Shown here: positions 5,363-5,860 of the stretch, one piece after another | How positions within the stretch are numbered: the stretch's first letter is position 1 | Layout of the letters: every line of letters starts with the position of its first letter | From: JAADHY01 sp964428935 | GTDB lineage: Bacteria > Planctomycetota > Planctomycetia > Planctomycetales > Planctomycetaceae | Reading direction: 5' to 3' | DNA length: 5,860 bases | Assembly (NCBI GenBank): GCA_964428935.1 | Contig: CAYSAG010000323.1 | Coordinates: 1 to 5,860 of the forward strand | Notes under the pieces: model-generated | Database searches by the model: none | What the model saw: only the letters and a program-made list of their open reading frames with translations | Told to the model about the DNA's origin: nothing | Translations under genes and position numbers: made by a program

Positions 5363-5444
5363 CGCTGCAGAATTCGGACTTTTGCGGTTTTCCGAACGGA
5401 CGCCTGGCGTTTGAGACCGAATTCGGGCGTCCGGCTGCTTTGCG
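5363..5444. other. Branched RNA-like fold: closing stem and two abutting hairpins
   Basis: TTCGGA (5373-5378) pairs with TCCGAA (5391-5396), and CGGACGCC (5397-5404) pairs with GGCGTCCG (5426-5433); the two hairpins abut with no gap. They are enclosed by GCAG (5367-5370) with CTGC (5435-5438), and after a small internal loop by CGC (5363-5365) with GCG (5442-5444). This makes a compact three-way junction of about 80 nt. It matches no RNA family I know. The strand is undecided, though the following T7 tract favours the plus strand. Confidence 0.3.
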
Positions 5445-5470
5445 GCGAACGGGCGAATCGATAGACTCTT

Positions 5471-5508
5471 TGTGGCCGTTTGCGCTTCGGCCGCGTGTCC
5501 GTTTTTTT
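5471..5508 (+). terminator. Hairpin followed by T7, intrinsic-terminator candidate
   Basis: GGCCG (5474-5478) pairs perfectly with CGGCC (5488-5492) over a 9-nt loop, and the stem extends to 8 bp with two wobble pairs (5471-5478 with 5488-5495). A T7 tract lies at 5502-5508, six nt after the stem. It is plus-oriented, so it could end transcription from the acylphosphatase gene or of the structured stretch just before it. The gap between stem and T tract lowers confidence. Confidence 0.3.
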
Positions 5509-5786
5509 CGTTCGGTGGTTTGGTGGCGAACGGCGTGTGTAGTGGCGGAAGACGCCTGTTGGAAACCGGGCCACCCGTGGACGGTTGGCTCGAGAAGGCA
5601 ACAGCGGCCTGGTCGGCTGGCTCGCTTCGCCGCTGAGTGCATGTTGTCGGTTTTCGCGGCCTCCACGAGGCTGAAATTGGGAGCGGCTCTGGCGGGCCGG
5701 TCCAACGGGCTGCGAACGGACGGCGTAAGCAGTGGTTGAGTGGCCGGTTGCGGCTTTCGGTCCGCGAGGGCGGCCGTCCGGGAGAG

Positions 5787-5802
5787 AAAAAGCCCGGTGG
5801 GC
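5787..5802 (-). terminator. Weak minus-strand terminator candidate near the right edge
   Basis: On the minus strand GCCC (5802-5799) pairs with GGGC (5795-5792) over an ACC loop, immediately followed by T5 (5791-5787). The stem is only 4 bp, though all G-C. If real, it would end a minus-strand gene lying to the right of this window. Confidence 0.2.
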
Positions 5803-5860
5803 CAGTGTTGCCTTGGGCAATTCGATTCGCAACGGCCACATTCCGTCGGACCGGTTGTTC

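Larger units (their letters stand above)
5245..5860. other. 616-bp right-end stretch without a convincing gene
   Basis: Open frames of 125 to 333 codons cross this stretch on both strands, but they overlap each other, one runs antisense through the acylphosphatase gene, and their products are Arg/Pro/Ala-rich with no recognisable fold or ribosome site. I therefore call none. What can be seen is a branched fold at 5363-5444, a hairpin with a T7 tract at 5471-5508, a small TTGCC/GGCAA hairpin (5809-5821), and a weak minus-strand terminator candidate at 5787-5802. No tRNA-like fold was found. Confidence 0.55.

Noticed and set aside
5308..5739. Plus-strand 143-codon frame after the acylphosphatase gene
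   Set aside because: It has no recognisable family, no good ribosome site and a mixed composition, and it crosses the strong inverted repeats at 5363-5444. It could be a gene remnant, but nothing supports that.
5809..5835. TTCGATT at 5822-5828 as a tRNA T-loop
   Set aside because: The 5-bp stems needed on each side do not pair and no anticodon or D arm can be placed upstream.
4838..5839. Minus-strand open frames of 333 and 290 codons across the right end
   Set aside because: They run antisense through the acylphosphatase gene, overlap each other in different frames, and give Arg/Pro/Ser-rich products without a fold or ribosome site.

Overview
The window is a GC-rich bacterial chromosomal segment carrying six recognisable protein genes, one of them cut by the left edge. 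It holds no rRNA, tRNA, CRISPR array or insertion sequence that I can see. A Uma2-family protein, a cytoplasmic Gfo/Idh/MocA oxidoreductase without secretion signal, csrA, and long GC-rich gaps together suggest a planctomycete (Planctomycetota, possibly Gemmatales-like). That assignment is inference from gene families and composition, not from a marker gene.

Layout. (1) At 1-411, minus strand, is a GNAT-family acetyltransferase whose C-terminus lies beyond the left edge. (2) At 648-1235, plus strand, is a Uma2-family protein that diverges from the GNAT gene. The 236-bp gap between them contains a palindromic ATTATAAT that offers a -10 box in both directions. (3) At 1272-2111, minus strand, is a short-form RNase Z-like metallo-beta-lactamase-fold protein, convergent with the Uma2 gene across only 36 bp. 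(4) At 2478-3575, minus strand, is a Gfo/Idh/MocA NAD(P)-dependent oxidoreductase with a consensus Shine-Dalgarno and a hairpin-bearing leader. The 366-bp gap between genes 3 and 4 contains only a doubtful 65-codon ORF ending in a TGATG overlap with gene 3. (5) The region 3576-4431 is 856 bp without a convincing gene. It holds the leader and a candidate promoter for the oxidoreductase, a run of small hairpins at 4051-4185, and the csrA leader. (6) At 4432-4653, plus strand, is csrA, preceded by a cluster of ANGGA motifs that suggests autoregulation. (7) At 4933-5244, plus strand, is an acylphosphatase. (8) The region 5245-5860 has no convincing gene, but 5363-5508 can fold into a compact branched structure followed by a hairpin and a T7 tract.

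The genes do not form an obvious pathway. They are housekeeping and regulatory functions (RNA processing, post-transcriptional control, acyl-phosphate hydrolysis, acetyl transfer, sugar-type dehydrogenation) in separate short transcription units. I see no convincing new multi-gene system. The points most worth checking are the degraded active site of the Uma2 protein, the GGA cluster in front of csrA, and the structured non-coding stretches at 4051-4185 and 5363-5508.
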